Positions 11,868 through 23,889 of a stretch of 64,000 nucleotides of DNA are shown one piece after another. The DNA lies in the NCBI GenBank assembly GCA_029449235.1, contig JANATG010000006.1, forward strand, positions 1,860,001 to 1,924,000, read 5' to 3'. Numbering within the stretch: position 1 is the stretch's first letter; every line of letters starts with the position of its first letter. The notes under the pieces were generated by a model. The model was not told the origin of the DNA. It did no database searches and saw nothing but the letters and a program-made list of their open reading frames with translations. Made by a program: the position numbers and the translations under genes. Source of the DNA: Linnemannia schmuckeri (taxonomy: Eukaryota; Mortierellomycota; Mortierellomycetes; Mortierellales; Mortierellaceae).

Positions 11868-14800
11868 TTACAGACCGATAGCCATGGCCAAAGACATCAG
11901 AGCACTCGTCATGGCAACAGCTCCGAGACTTGCAAGGGACGATACGGCAGCACTCGAGCCGGCGGCGCCATTGTCGGTCAATTCGGGGAGAGGAGGACCG
12001 TTAGTCTTGACCGACAAAGATCCCAGATTGTAGACCTCAAAGTCATCAGGGTATTTACCCTTTGTGAACTTTTTCTGGACCGCAACCACAATATTATACG
12101 TGCCGGAGGGGACGATCTGATGGGCTGTTGTGGTCGCGTTCTCGACCAGGTAAATCTCGCCCTCCCAATCAAAGCCCGAATATTCCTTCTCGTTCGTCTC
12201 CTCGTCAAGGTTCATCTGACGACCAGATGTTCCGAACGCAGGGCCTTTCGAAGGACTACTCATGAATCCTGCAAACTGGTTCTTCTCAGTGTAGACTCGA
12301 ATGGTCAGATTAGGTGTGTGCGAGCCAAGACGGGTCAAGACCACTGGGACCACGGTGGTGTTGGGGCGAGTCAGGTCAAAGACCGCGTTGCGGGGGATAG
12401 AGACCAAGGTCTGGCCAGAGGCGCTCACCATCGTTAGCGCTGGGTATCCAGAGGCAGTATCCATCATGGGCACTTGCCTGACATCGCCCTTCATGCCTGT
12501 GTAAGGAACATGGACTGCGATCGCGCCTGCTGTTGCTGGAGTTGCCACCACAAATCCGGAGTACAATGGAAACTGGGAGGCATCTCCTGATGATGGCTCG
12601 GTAAAGGTCAAAGTCACTGTGGCAGACTGGCCGGCCGCGATCTGAATCTGGTTCGATCCAAAGCTGACGGTGGCCTGGTCCTTGGAGACCAAGGGTTTAC
12701 CCTGGGGGAAGGGATCGCCGGCAACGTAGTAAAAGTTGAGGGTGTCGGCAGGAACATGAGAAAGGGTGTAGGTCTCCGCAGTCGCTCCTGAATTGGTGAT
12801 GGTAATGTCGGCCGTCCGTTTAAAGTTGACGGTGTCCAGGAGGTCGATGTGGTCGGGAGTGATAGATGAAGTCGTCCGGATGGCGTTAAGGACATTGATC
12901 AATCCTGCTCCTTGCTTGAGAGCTGAATTTACGATCACCGAGCCAGGGCCGCGGCTGAATGTGGCCGTGTTCTTGAAGACCCTGCGGATGTCGGCTCCCA
13001 GAGGCTTGGCACGCTTAGACTCCATATACAAAGCATTGGCTCCGACAACATAAGGAGTCGCCATGGAAGTGCCCGACAAGACGCTGTATCCACCTTCGGC
13101 AATAGGGTAGGCAGATAGAATCTTTCCTCCAGGTGCTCCAACATCGGGCTTGGATCGAAGCTCGCCATCTAGACCATACGACGAGAAACCCGATGGCCCG
13201 CCACCGTCGGGATTGGGGAACTCGCTCGTTGCGGTTCCGCCCCAGACAAAGGTTCCTGCAGGGTTGGCCTTCCAGGCTTCGATCAACGCCAGACCCGATG
13301 CATAGTCGACTCCAGCAATGGGGAAGGCGGGTGTGGCGACAAAGCCAACAAAGTCTCCTTGCAGCGCCTGAACCAAGAAGCCGACTGCACCGGCAGTTTG
13401 GAAGCTGGCCTGGCGAATTTTTGAATCGCACTCTCCGGGTGAGTACTTGACAAGTGCATATTTGCCCCTGAGGTCGAGTCCCGAGTAAAAGGCCGGGTTA
13501 CATCCGCTGGATAGAGATCCGTCGAGGGTCGACAAGATGGGAATGATTCCAGTGTTGACTCCAATACCGGGTCCGAAAATGAGCGAGGATTGGTAGGGGT
13601 AGTTAACGCCGGCATAGGTGAAGTAGTTGTAGGTTGCGTATGCGCCATCGAAGGAAGCGACGGAGGTGGTGCTGTCGCCCAGACCCAGGTCAGAGACCAT
13701 CCAGACGCCGTCGGAACCCTCGTTTCCTGCTGCAGAAATGACGACCATGCCATTAGCGGTCAAGGTCTCTGCCAGTTTAGCCTCGGGCCCGTCTCTGTAG
13801 GCCGATCCACCGCCGAGCGACATGTTGATAATCTAGAATAGGTCATGGAGTGAATGTATATTTAGTTCCTGTCAAGTTATTTTGTTGTTGCTTAACTGGG
13901 AGTCGATCGCTGTCATTTGTTGCACAACAACAAAAAAGTGGAGCAGAGTCGCAGGTTTTCGACTTTTGGAGCATCCACCGCCGCTGGGCTGTGTGCATTA
14001 GCGATACAATAATAAAATAAAAAATATACGTGGAGGTGGCAAAAGGAGGAAATGAGGGCGGGGAAGGAAGTGCAACAACAGCAGGAACAGAGGAGGACAG
14101 AGATGGAAAGATGATGAGGGCCAACTTACATTCATGCCATCCTTGTAGGCCATCTCCATTGCTGACAATAAGACCTCGGTCGTGGTGACTCCAGCCTTGC
14201 CGATGACTTTGTAGATGCCAAAACTGACTCCAGGGGCGACACCAACCCACGGCGTAATTGGTCGAGGGACAATGTTCGGGGAGAGGGCATTGCCACCGAT
14301 GATACCGGCCACATGGGTTCCATGTCCATGTCTGTCCATTGGGTCTGGCCCTGGCACGGGCTTCCTCTCGCCGGTGTAAGCATCGCCCACAAAGTCCCAT
14401 CCTTTTATAAACCGACAGGTTGGAGAGTCAACTACAAAGCAGCCCCTGGTGGCTGGGGGGACAGCAAAGACGGGATGGGTGTAATCCACGCCCGAGTCGA
14501 GGACGCCGACTTTGATCCCTGCGCCCGTGAGGTTGAAGGAGTCATGAAGGACATTGACACCGGTCGCGTTGTGGTTCGAGACTGCGGCCGCCTGGATGAC
14601 GCCGCCTGCAAAGGGCTCAATGGGGTTGATGGGTTCGCGGATATGCGGCAGGGAGTAGGTAGTGACAGGCCAAACATTCTTGACGCCTGCCAAGGTAGCC
14701 AGGTGTTCGCCGCTGTGTTCGTCTGAGCGGAGGGTGATGGCGGCTCCGTTGAAGATCTCGTACTCCTTGTGGACATTGACTTCGATATGACGACGCTTGA

Positions 14801-14963
14801 GTGCGGTGGCAAAGTGGGAGTGGGAGTGGTTGTCGTCGTACTCGACAATAAACGACCGGTGGACGAGCTGCTGAGAGTTGGAGGGAGTTGGGGTGTGCAG
14901 TCTTCCGGCCGAGACGACCGTTGTTGCCGCCAGCAGTGCCGAGACAATTAGCGTGGCCTTCAT
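11868..14963 (-). CDS. Subtilisin-like serine protease (S8) with probable GPI anchor, paralog 2
   Basis: Paralog of the protease at 3.9-6.6 kb; 932 residues from exons 14963-14130 and 13832-11868. The intron is 297 nt, phase 0, at the same place (GMN then IINMSLGGGS). Signal peptide at about 1-20, I9 propeptide at about 35-108, Asp156 in VGVLDSG, His214 in GHGTHVAG, Asn315 in AAGNEG, PA insert at about 365-475, Ser534 in GTSMATP. The extra C-terminus contains a small-residue stretch (NGAAGSS) followed by about 25 mostly hydrophobic residues ending in MAIGL with no basic tail. This is the pattern of a GPI attachment signal and predicts location at the plasma membrane or cell wall. All catalytic residues are intact. 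Confidence 0.93.
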
Positions 14964-17646
14964 TGTCGTCGGTCTGTTGGGGTCGAGCTGTCGAGTAGGG
15001 TAGAGGAGAGGAGAGAGGGGACGGTTGAGGGTGGAGGATGAGGTGATTGTCTACAAGTAGGTGCGTGTGTGTGTGTATGTGTCTGCTGCTTAATTGATCG
15101 TAACAAGGGAGGAAGAGGGTATAGAATCGAGAGAACAGTGAAAAGAAGGAGCACCGATTAAAGAGAGAAGGAAGGAAGGGAGGGTGGGTGGACGAGTAAA
15201 GAGGGACGAGGAAGGAAGGGGTATAATGGCAGAGGCAGGCAGGGTATGAATGATATTGAGGGTGTGGGTGGGCGAAAGAAAGAAAGAAAAGAAGAGGGGA
15301 AGGAACAAGGAGGAGGTGGAGACAGGAAATGTTGAAAGCTGTCTTATTAAGATAAATAACAAAAGATATGAGCCCCCGCCTACGTCTGTCTGAATTATCT
15401 TGTGCTCTGGCTGGTTAGTTCGTTGGATGTCCAGTGGCCAGGGGGGTTGAGTCGGTACGTAAGTAAGAATGCAAACGGCCAAAAAGTCACTCCCTCGGAA
15501 ACAAGCAGAAGCGCAGGGTCGATATCAGTCAGTTGGTTGGCTGCAAGTTGCTCAAAGAAGGGGATGGTCCAACATGACAGACAGACAACAGACACAATAA
15601 ATAAGCAGAGCATAATAGCAGCGAGGCATCTCCGTTTCTTTAACTTACTGTCAGACAGTCAGCCAGTCAGCCAGTCAGTCGGTTGGATCCCTCTCTCCCT
15701 TCCCTTCCAGGGGACAGAGTAAAAAGGGAGAGAGATAGTCAGTCGGTCAACAGTAAAAAAGCAAAAAAGGGGACTAGAGGCGGTGCCTGAAAAAATAAAA
15801 AGTCTATTTTCGGGTTGAGGGAGGGTCATCTTCTTTCCAGGTCATTAAACACACACGCACACACACAGATATATACGCAAACCAACTTGTCTGTGCATAG
15901 AGTAAAAAAAAAAAACCTTTTGTCTCCATCTCCTCGTCTCCAAAGTCTACGCCCTTGGTTAATGACGAACAACTAGGGAAGGAAGGAAAATAAGAAAGAA
16001 GGCCGGGGAGAGGGGGGAAAGGAGCGAGAAAGTAAGGAATGAGTCCCCCTGACTCTCACCTCTATCGAGCTCTGTCATGCTGAAAGAAAGTCGCTCTCGC
16101 ATTGCTCATGCGATGGCACAAATCTGAGATGGCTCACGCTTCTTTCTCTTTTTTTTTTGTTGAGCACATACATACCACACTTCCTTTTCACCAACCATAA
16201 TCGTCGCCTTCCTGAGCATAGCCTACAATCACCAGGCATCAAGGAAGGACATTGCACATTCACAAACATCGTAGTGTAAAAAACCCTATCAAGTCAAAGT
16301 CAGATCGCATCCAACAGACAAACAGACAAACAAAATACAAACAGCTTTGAAAAACACGTCCTCATTCATTCACTCGCACACACATTTATCTGTTTTAAGT
16401 CTCACCCTCACTTGATCGCGTGTAACATACAAGTACGTATCCTCAGTCCCATTAAGGTCAGTAACGCTCCTTACCTTGAATACAAAAACCACCAAACGAA
16501 CACCTTCGTGGACTGCGTCATAAAGAAGCTTCTGAAGTGTATAGCCTTTCGCAGTACCGGGAACTGGCGAAAACAATGTTCTACGTCTCCATAAGAACAG
16601 CAAGAGGTCTGTGGTCAGCGAAGAAAGGAAAGAAGATAAGAGGCATGTGTGCGTGTATCTCAAGGCGTATTCAAATCTGAGTATGCGGCAGATAGGGTAG
16701 GTTACCTATCTCCGCTGTATTGTTTGTGCCACAGCTGCCCATAGCTGAGGCTCCCTTTTGTCTGGTACGCTGAGAGTAGAAAGTAAGCATTTTTTTCAAG
16801 TGGGCAGGTGTCCTTGAAGCGAGAACAAAGATACCGGGTATTATGCATAATGAGGTAAAATGCAGGGAGAAGGATACACGGATAACGCTGAGTGGATGGA
16901 TAGTCTTGTTGCAGGTGCATTGGTTGAGTAATCGTTTTCCTGGGAGCATAAATTGGCTTTTTCGACGTCCTTGTACAGTCCCCCTTCTTCATAGTGGTTT
17001 GAACCTCTGCTAGATTAATAGTCACATTTGACTTTTTGCCAAAATCTCTTTTTTTCTAGTGAGGTTACACCCATGAGTTATAGACCCTATGTAGACAGCC
17101 TACATTTTAACCCTTTCCCGCCTTAAACAGTCACAAGCAGACGCTTGGACTATAAATTAAATCGGCAACCGGGAAGGGTTTTGTTCTCTATCGACTGTAC
17201 TTACAGGATTTCTGTCTAGTACATTTCCAGTCTTTGTTTCCCAACATAGACACACAGTTTACCCTCGACGATGAGTTGAAGTGCGCTGCCCGTAAAGGGA
17301 AGCGAAGCACACTCCAAATTCTTTTTTTGAAGAGTTGGGTGCCTGCTTATTGATGATCTTGTCTAGTCGCCCTTCAAGGCGGCTATGATGAGGGCGGTCG
17401 CACATTCTGAGCGGTTTACTCTTTCTCTTATTTTACTCAAATTAATTTACAATTGTGTTAGTATATCTCTTTTTGCTTGAACTTTTATTTCTTTGATACT
17501 CAGAAGAGAGTTGGAAGGGAACACAGAGAAAAGACACGCCAGGGCAAACATGAAAACAAAGAAATAACAAAAACGATTTATTCAACAGAAAAAGATGCAA
17601 AATGAAAATGGTGGGGAATAGTACAACGAGAGAAAAGAAAAGCAAT
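14964..17646. other. 2.7-kb intergenic region upstream of subtilase 2
   Basis: No gene is recognised. It starts with the subtilase 2 promoter (GT-rich repeat at about 15063-15080, many GAAGGA tracts on the plus strand). A cluster of CAGTCAGC/CAGTCAGT units lies at 15650-15685 and a CA microsatellite at about 15850-15870. An imperfect inverted repeat lies at 17105-17182. Poly(A) signals of the purine gene should lie near 17600. Confidence 0.5.
17105..17182. repeat. Imperfect short inverted repeat
   Basis: TTTTAACCCTTTCCCG at 17105-17120 is nearly complementary to CGGGAAGGGTTTT at 17170-17182, about 49 nt apart. A second small pair, CAAGC and GCTTG, lies between them. It could be a hairpin or a short foldback element. 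Confidence 0.4.
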
Positions 17647-20600
17647 TTACTGGCGGCTGACCCAAGTGCGGGCGTTCTTGAACATCCTCAACCAAGGGCC
17701 TTGCTCGCCCCATTGAGCACCCTCAACACGGGGGTACCACGAGTTGGCCTCCCGGCTCGACACGCGCTCGGGGTGAGGCATCATCGCGAGGACACGACCG
17801 TTGGGTGTCTGAACAGCAGTAATACCGAGGGGCGATCCGTTGGGATTCAAGGGATACTGCTCGGTTCTCTTGCCATAGTTGTCGACATAGGAGGCGACAA
17901 TCAAGCCCTGAGCTTGAAGAGCCTCCAGATCCGAAGGCTTGACAAACTCAGCACGACCCTCTCCGTGAGCAATAGCAATAGGGAACTTGGATCCGCGCAT
18001 ACCGTCAAAGAAGATCGAAGGAACAGTCGACGAAGCATCAGCAGCAGCAGTGTTGTCTTCCAATCCGACCATGCTGAAGCGAGCTTCGAACTGCTCGCTC
18101 TGGTTACGCTTGAAGTAGGGCCAGTGCTCGGCACCAGGGATCAACTCGCGCATCTGCGACAAGAACTGGCATCCGTTGCAGACTCCCAGGGCAAACGTAT
18201 CCTCACGGACGGTCAAGAAATCGTAGAACTCATTACGGGTACGCTCGTGTAACAAGATCGACTTTGCCCAACCAGAGCCAGCTCCGAGGACATCACCGTA
18301 CGAGAATCCACCACAAGCAGCAATACCCTTAAAGTCCTTGAGCGTCACCTTACCAGACAAGATATCCGACATGTGAACATCCACAGCAGTGAATCCAGCA
18401 GCGTGGAAGGCATAGGCCATCTCGATCTGACCGTTGACACCCTGCTCGCGCAAAATGGCAACCTTGGGGCGGTCAGCCTGAGCAAGAGCCAAATCAGCGG
18501 CCGACAAGACTTCCTCGGCAGGGTTGAAGGTCAACTGGTACGACAAACCAGGGTCCTGGGCATCCAGTAATCCATCAAACTCCTGCTGGGCGCACTCCGA
18601 GTTGTCACGGATGGTCTGGATATGGTAAGAGGTCTCGGTCCAGATGCGCTGCAACTCGACGCGGTTCGACTCGAGGACGTTGGCACCCTTATGCGAGACA
18701 ACAATCGAGTCATCGCCCTTGGCGTTGACAGAACCGACAACCTTGAGAGATTCAACAGGGAATCCGTGATTGGCAAAGACAGCCTTGAATTGGTCGAGCT
18801 GAGCAGTACGGACCTGGACAACAGCTCCCAACTCCTCGTTGAACAAACCAGCGACGGCATCCTCGGTGATGCTTGAAAGATCGATCTTGGCACCGACGTG
18901 ACCAGCAAAGCACATCTCGGCAATAGTGGCAAAGAGACCACCATCCGAGCGATCGTGGTAGGCAAGGACAAGATCATCGTGATCACGGACAGCCTGGATG
19001 GCCTTGAAGAACGACTTGAGGACCTCGGCGCTCTCGACATCGGGAACGTCGTTACCAACCTGCTTGTAGACCTGAGCAATGGCCGAGCCTCCGAGACGCT
19101 CCTTGCCAGCAGCCAAGTCGATCAAGACCAAGACAGTTTCGCCAGCATCGGTAATCAGCTCGGGAGTGAGAGTCTTGTGAATATCCGCAACAGGTCCGAA
19201 TCCAGTAATGTTGAGCGACAAGGGCGCAGTGACCTCAACCTGCTCGCCATCCTGCTTCCACTTCATCTTCATCGACATCGAATCCTTGCCGACAGGGATG
19301 CTGATACCCAAGGCAGGGCAGAGATCCAAACCGATAGCCTGGACAGCCTCATACAAGCGGGAGCCCTCGCCCTCATGGTCAGGTGCAGCCATCCAATTGG
19401 CAGACATGCGGATCTGTCCCAACGAGGGGATATTGGCAGCAGCCATGTTGGTAATGCATTCACCGACGGCCATGCGAGCCGAGGCAGCGGCCGAGATCAA
19501 AGCGATAGGAGGACGCTCTCCCATGGCCATGGCCTCTCCAACCGAGACGCCGAGCGAAGTAGCAGTGACGGCGACATCGGCGACGGGAACCTGCCAAGGC
19601 CCAACAAACTGGTCACGGGCAACCAATCCGGTAATGGTACGATCACCAATGGTGATCAAAAAGGACTTGGAAGCAACAGCGGGGAGACGGAGTACGCGGT
19701 GACAAGCATCGGTGACCAACTCAGCAGCCTGTGTCAACGAGGGGAGGTAAGATTTCAAGCTGCTGTCGAAGGCGTGGCGAGTGGGGACGATGGTGGCAGT
19801 GGTGCGGGACATCTTGGGGGGCTTGCCGAAGAGGGTCGACATGGGCAGGTCGATGGGGGTTGTTCCCAAAAGGCTGTCGGTCAAGACCAACTTCTCCTCG
19901 GCAGTGGCGACACCAGCCAAGGCATAGGGGCAGCGCTCACGCTCGCAGATGGCCTTGAAGGTCTCGATATTCTCGGGTCCGATAGCAAGAACATAACGCT
20001 CCTGAGACTCGTTGCACCAAATCTCCATTGGAGACATGCTGGGGTCGTCGTTGTTGATATTACGGAGCTCAATCACGGCACCAAGGTCGCAGTCGTGAAC
20101 AATCTCAGGAAGGGCGTTGCAAAGTCCTCCAGCGCCGACATCGTGGATCGACTGGATGACGTTCTTGTCACCCAAGGCAGTGCAGGAATCAATGACCTGC
20201 TGGCAGCGACGCTGCATCTCGGGGTTCTCACGCTGAACTGAGGCGAAATCCAACGCGGCCGAGGATTCTCCCGAGGTCATGGAACTGGCAGCACCACCAC
20301 CGAGACCGATCAACATGCAGGGACCACCAAGGACGACCAAATGAGCACCAGGCTGGATCTTATTCTTGAGGACGTGCTTGGGACGAATTGTTCCCAAACC
20401 TCCAGCAATCATGATGGGCTTGTGGAAACCACGAATCTCATCCTTGCCATTGGCGGTGGGAACGGACTCGAGAAAGGTACGGAAGTAACCAGTGATGGCA
20501 GGACGACCAAACTCGTTGTTGAAAGCGGCACCTCCGAGGGGTCCCTGAATCATGATGTCCAAAGCCGAGGCAACGTGTGAGGGCTTTCCATAATCGGTCT

Positions 20601-22508
20601 CCCAGGGCTGAACGTGTCCAGGAATCAACAAGTTGGAGACGGTGAAACCAGTCAAACCGGCCTTGGGCTTGGAACCGATACCGGTGGCTCCCTCATCACG
20701 AATTTCTCCTCCTGATCCAGTAGCAGCTCCAGGGAAGGGTGAGACGGCAGTAGGGTGGTTGTGGGTCTCGACCTTGACGACGGTGTGGACCTCCTCCTCG
20801 AACAAGTTGTAGGCGTAGTTGTCGTCGGCGAGGGGGGCGAAGCGGGTACCCTTGGGGCCCTGAAGGACAGCGGCGTTGTCAGAGTAGGCGGAGAGGGTGT
20901 GCTGGGGGTGAAGCTGGTGAGTGTTCTTGATCATGCCAAAGAGCGAGTGGGGCTTCTTTTCGCCGTCGATTGTCCAGTCAGCGCCAAAGATCTTGTGGCG
21001 ACAATGCTCCGAGTTAACCTGGGCGAACATGAAGAGTTCGACGTCGGTGGGATTTCTTGCGAGACAGCTGTCGGAGCTCAACTTGCTGCTTCCAATGAAA
21101 GCGGCAACGAGGTAGTCGATCTCGTCCTCGGCAAGGGCAAGCCCGAGGTCTTTGTTGGCGGAGACGAGACGCTCACGGGCATCGCGAGGGTTGCGCTCGC
21201 CACCGGTCTCCATGAGCTGGACGGTGGTCAATGGGGCGGGAGTCCCTTGCTATCATTGTTTGCGCACATACAGGTACCATCGAGGCGGTGTGGACAAAAG
21301 GCGGGCGATTGCAATTAGTACAAAATGTTATTGTGACTTTGTTATTTTTTTTTTTCTTGTTGATTGATCCGCACTGTAGGTGGAAAAAAAAAATCGATTC
21401 CCGAGTCAACATTGAAGGAATAACGACACAGAACAGGACGCTTGCTGGATTACTGGCTGCTTTTTCTTTTTTGGCTGTCCTTCTTCGGAGGATGAAAAAA
21501 AGAAGAAAGGAACACCCATTGATTGGTGAAATATAAAGAAAATAAAAAAAAGAACAAGAAAAGACAAGCACAGTCGCCGTCTAAAACACTATGAAAGTGG
21601 AGGAATGGGCGTGGGGAAAATAAAAAAAATCCAACGATAAAGATATCCTATGTGTCTTCCGATGGTCCATGCCTGGGGTCCTTTGTATCCTGATCCTGAT
21701 CTCATTGCTGCATGTTTTCCTCTTTACAATATGAGAATGAGCTAGCAAATTACCTTAAAGATGACCTTCTCGTCGGGGATAACGTTGAGGACGTCCTGAG
21801 TCATGCGATCGTGGACAAGGGCAGCAATGGCCCTGAACTCTTGCTCGCTCAACTGCTTTCCATCCTTTGTCCGGATCAAGTAGGCCTGACTGCGTTCGAC
21901 CCGCTTGACATGACGATCCAGATTGCACATCTGGGCGATATTGGTGGCCTTGGACGACCATGGGGAGATGGTGCCGACGCGGGGCAAGACAATGAAAAAG
22001 TTGAATCCTTCTGCAGTCAACGATGAACCATCGTAGGGTTGTGAGATCAACTTAACCAAATCTTGGTCATCCTGTTGATGTCGTTGTTGTTTGATGTCAA
22101 AAAATAAAGAAAAAAAGGGGTGGGGTAGATCAGTTAGTTTCTCTGCTACCATTGCATACTGGCTGTTGTTGTAATATTTTTTCCCACCCTTTTCGCGATG
22201 CCAGTTTGCATCTTCATGATATTCACGAGAAAGAAAATCATTGGATCATTCACACCCATAGCTATAGTTACCTGGACGCGAGCGGAGGAAGGGGAGGAGA
22301 ACATAGTCTTGAGGATGAGTCTCTCGGGGGTGGCATCGTTGGTCAAGAACTCGTTGAGAGTGGGCTGGTCGAGACCGGGAAGGGGCTGTACAAAGTGAAC
22401 GGCGCGAGTGGAGACGGACTGAACGGAGGGGACGGCATTCTGAACCTGCTGGAGGAGAGCATGTGCCTTGAAGGGCGAGAGGGCTTCTGATCCGGGGAGT
22501 ACCAACAT
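17647..22508 (-). CDS. ADE6: Phosphoribosylformylglycinamidine synthase (FGAM synthase)
   Basis: Fourth step of de novo purine synthesis: FGAR + Gln + ATP to FGAM, in the cytosol. It is the large single-chain (PurL + PurQ) eukaryotic form, 1385 residues, from exons 22508-22272, 22071-21754 and 21249-17647, all phase 0. Exon 2 carries the conserved GTISPWSSKATNIA block of the N-terminal domain. Exon 3 contains the two ATPase halves (for example HNHPTAVSPFPGAATGSGGE and the GGLGTIR region). The C-terminal glutamine amidotransferase has nucleophile Cys in LGVCNGCQ and His in AHGEGRAEF, and ends in WVSRQ. The third exon opens at QGTPAPLTTV after a TAG acceptor, which lines up with the family's RPLTVV segment. 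Length fits the family (about 1350). Confidence 0.96.
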
Positions 22509-23889
22509 GATGTGAGATATGAATGTGTATTTTATGAACAAAGAAAGTAAAAAGAAGAGAATAAGAAAGGTAAAAAGTACAAGAGAGGTATGGATACACA
22601 CGTAGAGAGAGAGAGAGAGAAAGAAGGAAGAAATAGTTAAGTATTGATAGGAAAAGAGTATGAATGGGATGAGGAATGCAAAGAGAAGGAGGGGGGATGA
22701 GTGAAAGAGTGAAGTGGTAATGAGAAAGAAAAAGAAGAGTAAAAAAAAGTTTCTTGAGGACTATTTATTCAGATTAAATCAGGTGCAAAGTCGAACGCGA
22801 ATCCTTCCTCTTTCTCATCTCTTCTCTTTTTCCCATGGCCCAAAACAAACAAAGGGCGGCACTCAAATAACCACACGCCGCTCAAGTATCGAACGACGGA
22901 AAGGCAAGTAACCAGTCGATGCTCCTAGCCGTTTGTTCCTTTCCCCTATCCTTCGTTCACCAACCCTCCACCCTTCTTCACTCGTAGATCCTTCTCAATA
23001 GGATAGATTAGACCGAATCGATGCTATGTGATCAATTGTCGTCTCCCCTTCTTCTTCTCCTTCTTCTTCTTACCCCAGATCTTTTTTTGTCTTCAAGCAA
23101 CTCTTTCCTCACCTCGGTCATCTCTTTATGTTGTCCTTCATAGGAGAACAATTGAACAGCAGCAGACAAAGCGACTGGTATCTTTTTCTCATGAATAAAA
23201 AAAAGCTTTTTTTGAAAAAGAAAAACGAATTTGAGGCGCCGACCCCCCGGTCCCAAAAAAGGAAAACCCTCTTTTGCGGGGAAAAATCCGCCCTTCGATA
23301 AGAATCTGTGGCTTGTATCTGCATTCAACTCAACAGTTATGTTCAAACCATAACAAAAAAAAAAAAAAAAAAAAAAGGTGGTGAGCGAGAATGATTCATC
23401 GACCTGTCACTCGGTAATCGAACACGCTGCCAAACAGGGGAGACAGAATCAGGGCAAAAGAGGAAAGAAGGTCTAGCCTTTCTTGCACGATGACTTCAAA
23501 ATCCTACAGACTAGTCAACCACGGCCGTCAATTGACACGTCGTGTTCCTGCTGCTCATACATATTTGAGACCTTTTTGGTTTGCTCAATTGCCTGCTATA
23601 TATCGTACCTGCAACGACAGGGTTTTCAATTGCATGCAGTTCTCTATGAACGACTTCCTATCTCTATCTTTCCTGTGTCCTGGCGCACTCTCACTACCTC
23701 GCTTTGCTGTAAGACTAGTTCACACAAAACTTCCGATCACTTGAATCACCTCCAGAACGCATCCTTTCCCACCCACGCTTTTGCATTGTTTCGACGCTTT
23801 TTGGATGTTTTTATTACGAAAAAAAAGAAGTGACTCTCAAGAGTGCAATGAGATATGATGCAATGCTACGCAGCTGGACATGGATGCAT
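22509..23889. other. Intergenic region between the purine gene and the Asn-rich C2 gene
   Basis: This holds the upstream region of FGAM synthase (GA-rich tracts around 22600-22740) and the 3' flank of the C2-domain gene. An A-run of about 22 lies at 23356-23377. No coding signal is recognised. Confidence 0.5.

Noticed and set aside
18898..20241. 447-codon open frame antisense to FGAM synthase
   Set aside because: Shadow of the purine enzyme; no domain and the sense protein is complete and conserved.
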